Shown: positions 21,019 through 33,214, counted from the first letter of the stretch. The stretch is 64,000 nt of DNA from Richelia intracellularis HH01 (GCF_000350105.1 NZ_CAIY01000054.1:1-64000), one strand, 5' to 3'. Notes: generated from the sequence alone by a model not told the origin. Program-made: numbers and translations.

Positions 21019-22560
21019 TCATTTCAAGTAATCTCTGCCTGAACCATACTCCCAAGCATCTACCCAGCGATGCCAATAATATAAGTAGCTACTAGGCAAA
21101 CCTTTCAATAATAATTCTAAGGTCGGGCTAATAGAAAATAGTACAGCATAAGCCCCTAAATTAAAATAATGCACTATCCAATCAAGTAAACTAAATAAAC
21201 CTAATTGGGGAATCAATTGAATTACTAAAAGTGGATGACTAAAGCTTGTTTGTAGAAGGGTTTTTGTTAATCCAGAAAACTGTACCACATCTTTCAAAAA
21301 TGGCTTAATTACTAACTCCCCTAAATTCTGCATTGTTTCAAATAACACAGATAATAAGTTATTAATCCGATCATCAGGTATTTCTTGTTCAATTCCCACA
21401 CTCATTGCCTTTTGGAATAGCCAGTTAACGCTTAGATTAGGCTGATATGGCTGAAGTAAGTTCAGTGCTTTAACTGATAATTGGTCTGTATCTAATGCTT
21501 CTTGTATCCCTAAAGTTAAACGCTTAAGGTGGCGTAACATGTTACCAAAACCACCAAAGCTCAGGGGTGACTGACTGCCACTACTATCGCCAAATGGTAA
21601 AATACGTTGCCAAGGAGTTTGCAGAGGACTTTTCCGATAGCCGGGAAAAAAGCCAAATAATGCCCTTTGAAAGCTCAACTGCATCAATTCTACCCCCTGA
21701 TATTCTGGTAACAGACGAAAATAATTATCAAATAAAGCTGTTAATCCTATATGTTTAGGATTTGTATCCATATATGTAAATAAGTAAGTGGTTCTACCAT
21801 GTTTTGCAGGAAAAGCTTCCCAGAAATATTGACATTGGTTTTCCAGGGCTGTAAAAGATAAAAGCAAATCCCCAGTGTTATTTTCCGGAAAACCTTGAGC
21901 ACAAGTTCCTACTACAAGACACAAAGTATCTGCTTTAATACCTTGTTTAGCTTGCTTAGCTATAGGGGAAAAATGCCCCATGGCATCAACTAGCAACCTA
22001 GTGGAAAATTCCTTGTTTACCACTACACCATCTGGGTGTACTACCGCCCCTATAAATGGGGTGCTTTCTAACAAATTGCCCCCAATGGCCACAAATTTTT
22101 GTTTGATATTTTCAAGCAAATATATTGGACATATACCAACATTTAGTACATCTTTAATCCAAATATCTTTACCCCCGGCAAAATTTATCCTAGATGGATT
22201 ATACACAGTTGCGATCGCTTTGTTTAATTCCTCTGGTGAAATTAACTTTAATTCCAGCAATACATCTAATTCTTTGCGGGAAATATTCCATTCTTGCTCT
22301 CTTCCCTTTAACAATCCCTTTTCCATCACTGCTACCTTAAAACCCCTTAAGGCCAAAGCAAGACCTATAAAAATTCCTAAGTTACCACCACTAATTAAGA
22401 CATCCCATTGTACTATACCCAAGGATTGTGAATTTTCTTTTATTATTTTAGGGATGGTAATCTTATCTGCTCTTAATGATGCCAAACTATAATCTGCTGC
22501 TTCTAGTTTTAATAAAATATCTCCGGGTAGTTTAGAAAGAATCTCTGTTGTGATAGTCAT
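21019..22560 (-). CDS. cruP: FAD-dependent lycopene cyclase paralogue (CruP-like)
   Basis: The 513-residue flavoprotein has an N-terminal dinucleotide-binding segment (residues 53-80, DVLISGGNLG) ending in an acidic residue after AVM, as in the lycopene cyclase/geranylgeranyl reductase superfamily. The motif REQEWNISR (87-95) is characteristic of the CruA/CruP group. At about 510 residues it fits CruP, since CruA is longer. CruP is a conserved paralogue in oxygenic phototrophs linked to carotenoid and oxidative-stress homeostasis; cyclase activity is uncertain. The gene contains the only intact HIP1 octamer I found (22211-22218). It lies 108 nt downstream of the ligase-like gene on the same strand, so an operon is possible. 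Confidence 0.78.
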   Translation of the reverse strand: MTITTEILSKLPGDILLKLEAADYSLASLRADKITIPKIIKENSQSLGIVQWDVLISGGNLGIFIGLALALRGFKVAVMEKGLLKGREQEWNISRKELDVLLELKLISPEELNKAIATVYNPSRINFAGGKDIWIKDVLNVGICPIYLLENIKQKFVAIGGNLLESTPFIGAVVHPDGVVVNKEFSTRLLVDAMGHFSPIAKQAKQGIKADTLCLVVGTCAQGFPENNTGDLLLSFTALENQCQYFWEAFPAKHGRTTYLFTYMDTNPKHIGLTALFDNYFRLLPEYQGVELMQLSFQRALFGFFPGYRKSPLQTPWQRILPFGDSSGSQSPLSFGGFGNMLRHLKRLTLGIQEALDTDQLSVKALNLLQPYQPNLSVNWLFQKAMSVGIEQEIPDDRINNLLSVLFETMQNLGELVIKPFLKDVVQFSGLTKTLLQTSFSHPLLVIQLIPQLGLFSLLDWIVHYFNLGAYAVLFSISPTLELLLKGLPSSYLYYWHRWVDAWEYGSGRDYLK

Positions 22561-22668
22561 TTCTTCTTACCATAAAAAATTTAATATTTCCAGATTTCTA
22601 TTGTGATGTAAATTAGGTAATATCCCTACAATAACCCTAAATTAATATATTTAAGCGGTAACCATATA

Positions 22669-23799
22669 TTAACTCAGTATTGATCTCCAAGTTGTGTCCT
22701 TGTAAGTTAGTTTTAGAACGTCTTCAATAGATCCCGTTTGTTTAAATTGTTGGATCATTCTATCAGCTTGGGTTTCTTTTGTTTGTAAGATCCTCTTTAA
22801 TGGTTCTAAATATCTACAATCTAAGTCTTCCCCTAATGCATTTTCTGCAGCTTGTAGAATCTCTTGACTCTTATTAAAAATATCCTCGCAGTGTAAACCA
22901 TATTTTGCTGAGAATCGATGCAATTCTGCATCTGGAACTGTTGCTTTACCCAACAATGATGTGTCCAAAATTAAACCCTTTAATAAAGCAAAAAATCCTG
23001 CATACAAAGAGAAGTCATCACAACTATCAAATGCCTTAAATTCAATTCTTCCTATTTCTGCAGGAATCCGTGCTAATTTTGTCAGTTTAGGATTACTCGA
23101 AATTAATTGTTCTTGATTTTCTACAAATACTAATGCTGAAGGCCTCTTGCCTGTACGGTAAAAAGTTCTGACTGATAACCCTGCCCATAAATTACCCTCA
23201 GTAAAGGGAGAACTATAACTAAAAGGAACTATATAAGGGCTGTAATAGGTTAATTTTCGACCGATATTAATTATCTCATCTGGTGACATTCCAGAGATGG
23301 ATATATTTATATCTGGTCCATATGTTACCATGTAGATGCTTGCATTTTGTTCTTCTGGATGGGATTGTAAATATCTTACTTCATAGTCATTGAGGGAAAC
23401 TTTTGGGCTGAAAACAGGGCTATAGGGATTAAAACTAATTAGAACAGGTTCATAGTCAAATTTAAGTGCTAAGTTTCTGAGTAAATTAAAGCTTTTTGTT
23501 ATTTCTGCAATAGTATTTTCAATATTATTATGTATGGTTGTCCTTATTTCAATTCCTTTAGGAATGCAATCAACTAGCCTCTTGTGCTCAAAATTAGCAA
23601 ATCTTTCAAAGCCCTCTATATACCATCTTTTCTTTCTTATGCCGGAATCGCCTATTCTTAGTTGTAAATTATCATTGGGGTATACTGGTAATTGGTCTAT
23701 AATCTGCTGAAAATCCGAAAATTTTGTCCGGTTAAAATCAGCTAGTTTTCCCGAACTGTTGAAAAAAGCAACTTCATGCTCAATACCAAAAGAGAACAT
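22669..23799 (-). CDS. Glutamate-cysteine ligase-like protein
   Basis: This 376-residue protein starts MFSFGIEHEVAFF, which resembles the GIE(H/L)E beginning of the glutamate-cysteine ligase/carboxylate-amine ligase fold. Other matching features are IEIRTTIHNNIE and the RIEFKAFDSCDDFSLYAGFF segment, where the family has its acidic substrate and metal residues. It may join glutamate to an amine or amino acid; the substrate is not predictable. It differs from the usual cyanobacterial GshA. The open frame runs to 23850, but the ATG at 23799 places the GIEHE motif at the very N-terminus, as in the family. It is followed by cruP and is divergent from the TerB gene. Confidence 0.7.
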   Translation of the reverse strand: MFSFGIEHEVAFFNSSGKLADFNRTKFSDFQQIIDQLPVYPNDNLQLRIGDSGIRKKRWYIEGFERFANFEHKRLVDCIPKGIEIRTTIHNNIENTIAEITKSFNLLRNLALKFDYEPVLISFNPYSPVFSPKVSLNDYEVRYLQSHPEEQNASIYMVTYGPDINISISGMSPDEIINIGRKLTYYSPYIVPFSYSSPFTEGNLWAGLSVRTFYRTGKRPSALVFVENQEQLISSNPKLTKLARIPAEIGRIEFKAFDSCDDFSLYAGFFALLKGLILDTSLLGKATVPDAELHRFSAKYGLHCEDIFNKSQEILQAAENALGEDLDCRYLEPLKRILQTKETQADRMIQQFKQTGSIEDVLKLTYKDTTWRSILS

Positions 23800-24366
23800 T
23801 CTGACCACTTTTTCGATAGATAAAACAATAATTAATATTGCAGACCCCATTATAGCATTACTAACCCTGAAGTTGGCTTAACATGGGCGAAGTAATTGGT
23901 GCAATTTACGATTTATTAGATATAACCTACACAATAATTCCATAAGAGTGTTGCATAAGTATTTATAGGAAAATTAATATTAATAAATGTCTCAAAGTGT
24001 TAATTATCTCGGTACTATGATATAATTATCTGCTACCATAATCGTAATAAGTTTGTTAAATTAAAACTTAGTTGAATAGAGAAAAACACTTTTCTAAACT
24101 CTAATATTAACTGAATATTCGCACTTGCTCTATTTGAATAGCTTTAACATATGGTAGATATTTTGGCTAAAATATGTTATTATTGCTATAATAAATTTCT
24201 ACAGTAAAAATTAAATATAGTCAGTATAGTGTAAATATTTTGCAAGTCTGATTTACGAAAATTAGGTATCAGCATTTATACTACTAATAGGTTTGGCAAA
24301 AAGCACCACAATCTTGAATGATAACCCAAGCTAATATGGACTCAGAGAAGCTAGAAACGTGAGTTT
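23800..24366. other. Divergent intergenic region
   Basis: This gap separates the minus-strand ligase-like gene and the plus-strand TerB gene, so it must carry both promoters. I found no strong operator palindrome. It is A+T-rich and otherwise featureless. Confidence 0.45.
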
Positions 24367-25044
24367 ATGATAAGTGCTGTTCAATATACTTACAGCAGGG
24401 AACAAGTTGCCGCCTGGTTGCGTGGACTGCTGACTATTGCTTGGGCTGATGGTGATTTTGATCCTCAAGAAAGGGAATTAATTACTAATATTACCCATCA
24501 TGAATTAGCCCAAAGGGTAAATTTAGAAGCCTTTGATTTGATCGAGCCAGAGGAATTAGCCACTGTTCTGGGCGAAGGTACACCTATTGCAGAAAATTTT
24601 CTTCGGACAGCAGTAATGGTTGCAATTGCAGATGGGACTTATTCTAAAAGTGAGGATTATCTCCTACACCAATTATGTAAAGCGCTTGGTAAACCAGAGA
24701 ACATTTTAGAAGCTTTACGCCAAAACCTAGAAAATAGGGGGCAAGTAGTAGTAAGTATATCTGCTCAAGAAGCAGCTAAAAAGAACTTAGCACCCCTATA
24801 CTTACTACGAGATTGGTTAGATAGATTGAGTATAGGAGATCCTAGAGTAGCCAGATTCTTATGCAAAATGATACCTTCCTATTGTCCATTTGAAAGGGAC
24901 ATAACGCTCTTTGGCAAGAAGATAGTTCATATTCCTCCCTTATGTAAACTTAATCCTTTATATGAGCAGTTAGTTGGCTTGCGCTTTCGTGCCCTATCTT
25001 ATTTGGCAAATGATTGTGGTGAAGATGTTTCACCCTATATTTAA
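24367..25044 (+). CDS. TerB-like / Mo-dependent nitrogenase C-terminal domain protein
   Basis: The 225-residue protein joins two cyanobacterial modules. Residues about 8-125 form a TerB-like all-helical domain with paired acidic metal-site motifs (WADGDFDPQE and AIADGTYSKSE). Residues about 140-222 match the Mo-dependent nitrogenase C-terminal family, with DRLSIGDPRVARFLCKMIP, CPFERD and HIPPLCKLNPLYEQLVGLR. That family is found chiefly in cyanobacteria and, despite its name, has no proven biochemical role. No nif genes are nearby. Start is the ATG at 24367. It is supportive but not decisive evidence for a diazotrophic lineage. Confidence 0.82.
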   Translation: MISAVQYTYSREQVAAWLRGLLTIAWADGDFDPQERELITNITHHELAQRVNLEAFDLIEPEELATVLGEGTPIAENFLRTAVMVAIADGTYSKSEDYLLHQLCKALGKPENILEALRQNLENRGQVVVSISAQEAAKKNLAPLYLLRDWLDRLSIGDPRVARFLCKMIPSYCPFERDITLFGKKIVHIPPLCKLNPLYEQLVGLRFRALSYLANDCGEDVSPYI

Positions 25045-26131
25045 GTGAGTAGTAATTAGTTTACTCCATTAGTTCTGATGACTAAGGAAATAAAGCCTCT
25101 GATTTCTTCAAGCTTGCGTCATTAATTCAATAAAACATTAGGTAGCTCATATGAACTATATTTTTTTTGAGTGTGAATGATAATTTATATACTCTCCCTG
25201 AGTTTTTTGCCTAGTGAGTAAGTAGTTACTACTGCTCACTACTCATTTATTTTATATAAAATCATATTGACTAGCAAATAAATCAGGGTTTAAAACTTTA
25301 AACTAGTAAAATTATTTTTACAAGTTATATGTAACTGAATTTTGGTCTCGATTATCCCTATTCTATTTTTATTTTGGATAGATTTACTATATTTTTTTAT
25401 TATTGCTGATAAGTCCTCTTTTGCTAGATTTTTGTAGGTTTATAATTTGCCGTTTTAGGATTTTTAAAGTTGCAATCATCTCAATCATACCAACAAGTTT
25501 TTCTGAGTATTTATTAGCTATTTACTTATAGAAAATTTGTTTTTACTTTCCTTTGTTTCAAGGCAATTATAAAGAGGTATTTGACTACACTAATTATAAG
25601 TCATTTAAAAATATTATTGTAGTTAATAAATTGTTATATATTGTGTAAATTGCCTTATATTAATATCACATTCTAACCTTAAGATAATTCTTAACTTCTA
25701 CAGTAATTCTTTATAGTTAAAATATTGACTTCATGAGCTTATGTATAGTATGTAATTCAAATAAAATAATAATATTTCCAGATCAAAGTATTCGCAAGTA
25801 TTTTTCTCTTGATAACTATATATATCCAGGATATTACTATCCTCAGCATAATATTCCTACTACTTGTAAATGTAGCTAAAAATTGATAATAAAATATTAA
25901 TAATATTCTTATTAGAGAAGGATCTTTTCTATACAAGTTATTCTTTATTTACTGTTCACTCAATTTTTGGTATTATCCTCACCTAATTAATATAATAATT
26001 TGCTTTACTTAAGTATTCTCTACATCTCCACTGTATAATTCCACTTAAAGGTAAAATTAATCATGTGTACTAAAACGTTAGGAATAAATTGAAAATAGCT
26101 ATATACGGAAATCACAAATTAATTAATAATT
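25045..26131. other. 1.1-kb non-coding region
   Basis: No gene is visible. A GC-richer hairpin (25213-25240) lies about 170 nt past the TerB-like gene. The rest up to the obg start is A+T-rich. Confidence 0.5.
25213..25240. terminator. Hairpin downstream of TerB-like gene
   Basis: AGTGAG and AGTAGT pair with ACTACT and CTCACT around a short loop, with a small internal bulge. A T-rich stretch (ACTCATTTATTTTATA) follows. This suits a plus-strand terminator, though it is distant from the stop codon. Confidence 0.4.
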
Positions 26132-27139
26132 ATGCAATTTATTGATCGTGCAGAAATTGAAGTTGAAGCTGGTAAGGGAGGTGACGGAATTGTTGCTTTC
26201 CGCAGAGAAAAGTACGAGCCAGCGGGTGGCCCTTCGGGAGGTAATGGTGGAAGAGGAGGTTCCGTAATTATTAAGTCTGTGGAGAATTTACAAACTCTAC
26301 TTGATTTTCATTACAACCGCAAATTTAAGGCCGAAAATGGACGCCGTGGTGGTCCCAAAAATTGCACAGGGGCATCCGGAAGAGATTTAGTTATTGAAGT
26401 TCCTTGTGGCACAATGGTTTTTGACCAAGAAATAGGAGAAATAATAGGAGATCTAGTTACTGAAAACCAAAATTTATTGGTAGCAAAGGGTGGGAAAGGA
26501 GGACTAGGAAATAAACACTTCTTAAGTAACTGTAATCGTGCCCCCGAAAAAGCTCTGCCAGGATTGGCAGGGGAAAATAGAAAATTACGACTAGAGTTGA
26601 AGCTATTGGCAGAGGTGGGAATTATTGGTTTGCCTAATGCAGGAAAATCGACTCTGATATCTACTATCTCATCTGCACGCCCCAAAATTGCCGAATATCC
26701 TTTCACTACATTAATCCCAAACTTAGGAGTAGTATGTAAACCAACAGGAGATGGTATTGTATTTGCAGATATTCCTGGATTGATTGCCGGAGCATCTCAA
26801 GGTACTGGGTTAGGACATGACTTTTTACGACACATTGAACGAACTCAGGTATTATTACATCTAATTGATGCGACTAGTGAAAATGTTGTAAAGGATTATC
26901 AAACTATTCAGCAAGAGCTTATGGCTTATGGACATGGTCTAGAAAATCGCCCACAAATATTAGCACTCAGTAAAATTGATGCAGTAGACATGCAGAGTAA
27001 GTATTTGGATGATTTGGCTACTCAATTAAATCTTCTTACCCCAGTTCCAGTATACCCAATTTCTGCAGTTACTGGTAATGGTTTAGAATCAATGCTGCAA
27101 AAAATTTGGGACTTACACGAACATTTAAATCAAGTGTAA
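26132..27139 (+). CDS. obgE: GTPase Obg/CgtA
   Basis: Obg is an essential ribosome-associated GTPase linked to 50S maturation and stress. The 335-residue protein has the glycine-rich Obg fold at residues 1-157 (GGNGGRGGS at about 36-44). The G domain follows, with the P-loop GLPNAGKST (166-174), switch II DIPG (213-216) and the guanine-specificity motif SKID. There is no long C-terminal OCT extension, which is normal for cyanobacterial Obg. ATG at 26132 gives the canonical [14 protein letters not shown]; no clear Shine-Dalgarno is seen. A strong hairpin follows 28 nt after the stop. Confidence 0.97.
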   Translation: MQFIDRAEIEVEAGKGGDGIVAFRREKYEPAGGPSGGNGGRGGSVIIKSVENLQTLLDFHYNRKFKAENGRRGGPKNCTGASGRDLVIEVPCGTMVFDQEIGEIIGDLVTENQNLLVAKGGKGGLGNKHFLSNCNRAPEKALPGLAGENRKLRLELKLLAEVGIIGLPNAGKSTLISTISSARPKIAEYPFTTLIPNLGVVCKPTGDGIVFADIPGLIAGASQGTGLGHDFLRHIERTQVLLHLIDATSENVVKDYQTIQQELMAYGHGLENRPQILALSKIDAVDMQSKYLDDLATQLNLLTPVPVYPISAVTGNGLESMLQKIWDLHEHLNQV

Positions 27140-27167
27140 ACGGACATAGATTTTTTTGGCTAATAAC

Positions 27168-27208
27168 TGATGAAAAGATTAGAGTGAATAACTCTAATCT
27201 TTTCATCA
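27168..27208. terminator. 18-bp perfect hairpin after obgE
   Basis: Arms 27168-27185 and 27191-27208 are exact reverse complements with the 5-nt loop GAATA. It starts 28 nt past the obgE stop, the right place for a terminator, but no T tract follows. A 3'-protective or factor-assisted role is possible. Confidence 0.6.
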
Positions 27209-27866
27209 CTGAAGCAAAGAAGTTATTGATAATTTTAATATATTTGATATGGTTATAATTGATTTATTTAAATATTTTTAATATTCTCAAAATGAAAAAT
27301 TAATTCTTATAGTGAATACTTCAAATATCCCCATCATAAATTTATATAAATATGAAAATATACCGTTCATTAAATATACCAGAGCTAATAAATATAGTGG
27401 TACTACAATTAAAATATATTTGGATGCTTCGTATATATAATAAAATTCAAATAAAATAACTTTGCAGCGTTAAACTTATTAGATTATGGCATATAAAAGA
27501 CTTATTGAAAAAGTAAAAATATAGCGGATCTAGTGAATTTTACAGGAGTCATTTTTGTAGTTTTTAATAAACAGTTAAAATTTTATCATTATAGAATTGA
27601 TAATGGCAAAACTTTACCTTGATAGCAATATAGAATAAGTCTTACAAAAATGATTCATAAAATTTTAAGTTATCTCAAGAATTTCTAACAGATTTATTTG
27701 ATAGAAAGACTTTAAATATATTTCTATAATTAATCTATATATTACTAATTGCTAAAAATTAGAGATTCATTTTAACTTAGATTGGCTCTGCACATTTATT
27801 AAATCTTGGTTTATAGCTACAAATATTATATTTCCTATTCACTATCATAACTTTATATTTGTGGTT

Positions 27867-27907
27867 AAACTTCGCAAGTAATTATTGTTTAATTACTTGC
27901 GAAGTTT
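27867..27907. repeat. 17-bp perfect inverted repeat
   Basis: Arms 27867-27883 and 27891-27907 are exact reverse complements (core CTTCGCAAGTAATT) with a 7-nt loop. The plus-strand side continues TTTCTCTATTATAAG. No gene is adjacent; it may be an orphan terminator of a lost gene. Confidence 0.6.
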
Positions 27908-28246
27908 CTCTATTATAAGAGATGATAATTGCTGTCCTATGGGAATGTTTAGCAGGGAATTTTATACAAGATATTTTGATATTTATTAGTCTTTTATTGA
28001 GTTTTGATATTAGTTATTTATCTTGGATAACCGTAACCATTTTACTATTTAAGCAAATAACCTAGGATTTTATGTATAAATACCAATTCTTTGCATTAAT
28101 TAGCCTGCTCATTATTATCTAGCTTTATTTATTTTATTAATATTTGTCATGGTCTTAACAAGCTTTTTTTGCAAGTATTTATGATTCTTATTTTAATATT
28201 TTAACAGACTATATTTTTTATTATTTAGCGCAATTAAATGCTCACT

Positions 28247-28277
28247 AATAATATTTTATTAATAATAAAATATTATT
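28247..28277. repeat. 14-bp A/T-only inverted repeat
   Basis: Arms 28247-28260 and 28264-28277 are exact reverse complements with a 3-nt spacer. It consists only of A and T, so chance is more likely here than for the GC-containing hairpins. Confidence 0.4.
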
Positions 28278-29094
28278 TTCTGCTAGTAGCAATACCATCT
28301 TATTTTTAATAAAATACTATTGATTTTTAGATAAAAAAGCTGATATTATATATGCAGAAAGCAAAAAGCAATTATGATATAATCCAAAATTAGGGTTGTT
28401 TTACCTAAGTAATAATCCAGGGTTAGCAAAAATTAGGTTTATTCCTGAGAAGTTTCTTGGATTCTTATTGATGATCATTAAGTTACTCTTATCATATTTG
28501 ATTAACAAAAGCAAGCTACAAAATTAGCATCAATAGTAATCTTGAAAAAGATAAACTATAGTTGCCTAACCCAGGGAATATATGCTACAAGTATTTAAGA
28601 TTATTTCTTCATTGTAACCGCTATTTTAAAAATAATCTTGCGGGTAATAATCTAAATTTTTATTTATAATCTTAATACATTCTGTCGTTTACAAAATTAA
28701 GGTTTATGCCAAAAATATATTGATTAGTGATAAAAAAATAAACTAGTCTTGCACAAGATAAAAGTCTAATTATTAAGGATTTACTATTTGGGCTGCTAAA
28801 ATAGCTATTACTATTGATAGTAAAGTCTTAAGCTATTTCTACCGGGCCATTTTAGCCTATTTATTACCCTAAATATTACAACTGAAGATTATATTTATTA
28901 GGTATCCGTATACTTAATTATTTATAAAAAAGAATCAGTATCCTATTTATTTGTATATAGCTATATAAAAGACAATTAAAAAATTATTTTTCTAAATACT
29001 AAGTAAATCATGATTTATAAAATAATAGTTGTTAATAGATAAAACATTTACCGGAGGTGTTGTTTGGTTATTAGGATGTACAAAAAACTGATGC

Positions 29095-29131
29095 CTTAAT
29101 CCATTCCTATGGGTTGTAGGAATAGATTAAG
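29095..29131 (+). promoter_or_regulatory. Hairpin in the purA upstream region
   Basis: CTTAATCCATTCCT pairs with AGGAATAGATTAAG through 14 positions (one G-U) around a 9-nt loop, 120 nt upstream of the purA start. It could be a leader structure or the terminator of an upstream transcript. It does not match any riboswitch I know. Confidence 0.35.
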
Positions 29132-29187
29132 CAGAATTTACCAACCTACTTTCCCCATTTAGTTTTTATTGGATGACAACTGGTTGA

Positions 29188-30558
<1,371 letters not shown>

Positions 30559-30917
30559 AATACCAATGCTACACAATTTCCTTTAGCTAGTGCCTTGTAG
30601 TTTCAAATATCTAGGGGTAGAAAACTATTAGATTGTGAATTAGTTGCTAGTTCCCTGGCAAATGTAAGATAGTATTCTTATCAGTCTTGTTATAGAAGAT
30701 TATCAAATTTAGTTGGGTTAGTACTTCACCATGAGTGTTAGATTTAACTCATGCTCCCATTAAGACACAGGTGAAAAAGACAAAGAAATGCCATCATTCC
30801 TATGCTAAGGAAAATTAATAGAGGGAAGCCTTCTATTCTGAACTTTCTGTATTTCTTAATCTAGACTCACCAAAAGTGTTCCTGATGTCAAGCCAGTAAA
30901 CGCTTTGTAGGATTTAT
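30559..30917. other. Intergenic gap purA-rplY
   Basis: No gene is seen. A short 7-bp inverted repeat (30730-30753) is the only structure and may be chance. It probably contains the rplY promoter. Confidence 0.45.
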
Positions 30918-31217
30918 ATGAGTATTACAGTCGAATGTACAACTAGACCAGAGGGTAGCAAACCTAGAGCTTTGCGCCGTTCCGGGATGATACCAGCTAA
31001 CTTGTATGGGCATAAGGGTGTGGAATCCATTTCTTTAGTGTTAAATGCCAAGAGCGTTGATCTGATTTTGAAACAAGCTATTATTAACAAAACAGAATTG
31101 GAACTTAAAATTACTGATATTTCTTGGAATGTAACTGCCATAATTAAGGAAGTTCAGACTCACCCTTGTAAGGAACAACCTTACCACCTCAGCTTTTTTG
31201 CTTATACAAAATGCTAA
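30918..31217 (+). CDS. rplY: 50S ribosomal protein L25 (short form)
   Basis: L25 binds 5S rRNA in the large subunit. The 99-residue protein has the family's N-terminal pattern with RPEGSKPRALRRSGMIPANLYGH (split here as RPEGSKPRALRRSG and IPANLYGH) and the beta-barrel core ending EVQTHPCKEQPYHLSFF. It is the short form without the C-terminal TL5/CTC domain, which is normal for cyanobacteria. The start is an ATG at 30918. A strong hairpin lies 28 nt after the stop. Confidence 0.92.
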   Translation: MSITVECTTRPEGSKPRALRRSGMIPANLYGHKGVESISLVLNAKSVDLILKQAIINKTELELKITDISWNVTAIIKEVQTHPCKEQPYHLSFFAYTKC

Positions 31218-31244
31218 GTAGTTGGGTCAAATTAAATTAAATGT

Positions 31245-31278
31245 AAAGCCCTGGGTTACTTAAGTGACTCAGGGCTTT
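31245..31278 (+). terminator. Hairpin terminator after rplY
   Basis: AAAGCCCTGGGTTACT pairs with AGTGACTCAGGGCTTT over 16 positions (two G-U) around a tiny loop. It is the most GC-rich stem in the window and begins 28 nt past the rplY stop. It lacks a following T tract, but its position and stability support termination. Confidence 0.65.
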
Positions 31279-31678
31279 GATGCCTGGTATACCATACTGG
31301 GGTTTTGATTATAAAACAACTTTTGTTTACTTAAAACTAACTCGAAGTTAGTCAGGTTTTGAAAACCAAAGAAAGTTCATCTATAATTTGGGATATTTAA
31401 GTAAATTATGCTTGTTTAGTTATTTTCTGTTGAGTTTCAGTGAATCAGTAATAAACTTTTCAAGAACTTGTATAAATACACAACTAACTATTATGAATAT
31501 CTGGAAGTAGTTTTAACCAATTAGGCTAATATAATAATTCTCACTAGATAAATTTCTGGCAATTTTTAAATAATACAAATTCTAGTTTAGATATGTAGGA
31601 AATTCATGTGCACTATACTGTCAGTAATTTATCAATAATCTTCTATCAAGTTACAAAAACTAAAATTTAGAATTGAAC
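31279..31678. other. Intergenic gap before the kinase fusion
   Basis: No gene is visible in about 400 nt. Two small hairpins (near 31335-31370) have 5-6-bp stems and are probably not significant. Confidence 0.45.
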
Positions 31679-33214
31679 ATGACAGAAATTGACGTTACTG
31701 CTTTAATCCAACAAATGTTACAACCTGGTTTTTATCCTCATGAAGTAATAGAACCAGTTCAATTAATTCAAACCCATATTTCTTATATTTTATTAACTGG
31801 TAAATATGTTTATAAGTTGAAAAAGCCTATGAACTTTGGCTTTTTAGACTTTTCAACCCTAGAAAAACGACAGTACTTTTGCCGGGAAGAATTACGTCTT
31901 AATTATCGGGGAGCAGCTGAATTGTATATAGGAGTTTTACCCATAACTCAAGTAGGAAGTAATTATCAATTATATGGGACTGGTAAAGTAATAGAGTATG
32001 TTTTGAAAATGTACCAGTTTCCCCAAGAGAATCTACTAAGTTCGATGTTTGATACAAAAACCTTAGAGGAAAAACATTTAGTAGAATTAGGGGAAATGTT
32101 AGCCTTGTACCATAAGCTGGCAGAGATGAATGATTACATTCGTTCTTTTGGGAAGGTAACTCAGTTACGCAAGGCAATCGATGAAAACTATGAACAAACA
32201 GAAAAATATATTGGTAGTCTACAAACCAAGGTAAAATTTGATGAAACTAAAGCCTATAGTGATCGCTTTTTTGCAGAACGACAGGAGTTGCTTGATCAAC
32301 GTGTACAAGGAAATTTTATTCGGGAATGTCATGGAGATTTACACCTAAGAAATATTGCCTTGTGGCATGATAAAATATTGATGTTTGACTGTATTGAGTT
32401 TAATGAATCATTCCGTTTCGTTGATGTGATGTATGATGTCGCATTCATAGTCATGGATTTAGAGGCAAGACATCGTCAAGACTTAGGCAATTTATTTTTA
32501 AATACCTATTTGGAAAAAACTGGAGATTGGGAGGGTTTACAAGTTCTACCCTTATACTTAAGTCGTCAGGCATATGTGAGAGCAAAGGTAACTTCATTTT
32601 TGCTTGATGACTCACAGATTTCCGCAGAAGCAAAAGAGGAAGCCTCTAAAATAGCTTCCAACTACTATACCCAAGCATGGGAATATACCAAACCCCATCA
32701 GGGAAAACTGATGATTATGTCTGGTTTATCCGGCTCAGGTAAAAGTACTACTGCACATTACCTATCTCGCAAACTGGGGGCAATTCAAATTCGCTCTGAT
32801 GCAGTCCGGAAACATCTTGCGGGTATTCCATTAAAGTCAAAAGGGGCAGATGAAATTTATACTTCTGCAATGACTCAAAAAACCTATAGACGCTTACTAG
32901 ATTTGGGGATTATACTTGCCAGACAAGGTTTTTCCGTAATTTTGGATGCTAAATATGATCTACAAGTCCTGAGAAAAAAAGTAACTCAAGAGGCTGAAGA
33001 GAATAATATACCTCTGCAAATTATTCAGTGCGAAGCACCTATAGAAGTCATCAAGCAAAGGTTGAAAAATCGTAATGGTGATATTGCTGATGCGACGGTA
33101 GGTTTGTTAAATTCTCAAATAGAGAATTCCGAACCCTTAACGAAGAGGGAGAAAGAATTCTTGATAACAGTTAATACAACTCAGCCCCTGGAAAACCAGT
33201 TAACAATGTTGTAA
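31679..33214 (+). CDS. Fusion of aminoglycoside-phosphotransferase-like and P-loop kinase domains
   Basis: The 511-residue protein has two kinase-type domains. The N-terminal half (about 1-325) is protein-kinase/APH-like, with an HGDLHLRN catalytic loop followed by a metal-binding aspartate in MFDCIEFN. The C-terminal half carries a Walker A motif GLSGSGKST (about residues 344-352) and resembles gluconate/zeta-toxin-type small P-loop kinases. Such fusions are widespread in bacteria as an uncharacterised family; the substrate is unknown. A TTG at 31673 is in frame, but the ATG at 31679 is preferred. The membrane-protein gene follows after 21 nt and is likely co-transcribed. Confidence 0.8.
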   Translation: MTEIDVTALIQQMLQPGFYPHEVIEPVQLIQTHISYILLTGKYVYKLKKPMNFGFLDFSTLEKRQYFCREELRLNYRGAAELYIGVLPITQVGSNYQLYGTGKVIEYVLKMYQFPQENLLSSMFDTKTLEEKHLVELGEMLALYHKLAEMNDYIRSFGKVTQLRKAIDENYEQTEKYIGSLQTKVKFDETKAYSDRFFAERQELLDQRVQGNFIRECHGDLHLRNIALWHDKILMFDCIEFNESFRFVDVMYDVAFIVMDLEARHRQDLGNLFLNTYLEKTGDWEGLQVLPLYLSRQAYVRAKVTSFLLDDSQISAEAKEEASKIASNYYTQAWEYTKPHQGKLMIMSGLSGSGKSTTAHYLSRKLGAIQIRSDAVRKHLAGIPLKSKGADEIYTSAMTQKTYRRLLDLGIILARQGFSVILDAKYDLQVLRKKVTQEAEENNIPLQIIQCEAPIEVIKQRLKNRNGDIADATVGLLNSQIENSEPLTKREKEFLITVNTTQPLENQLTML

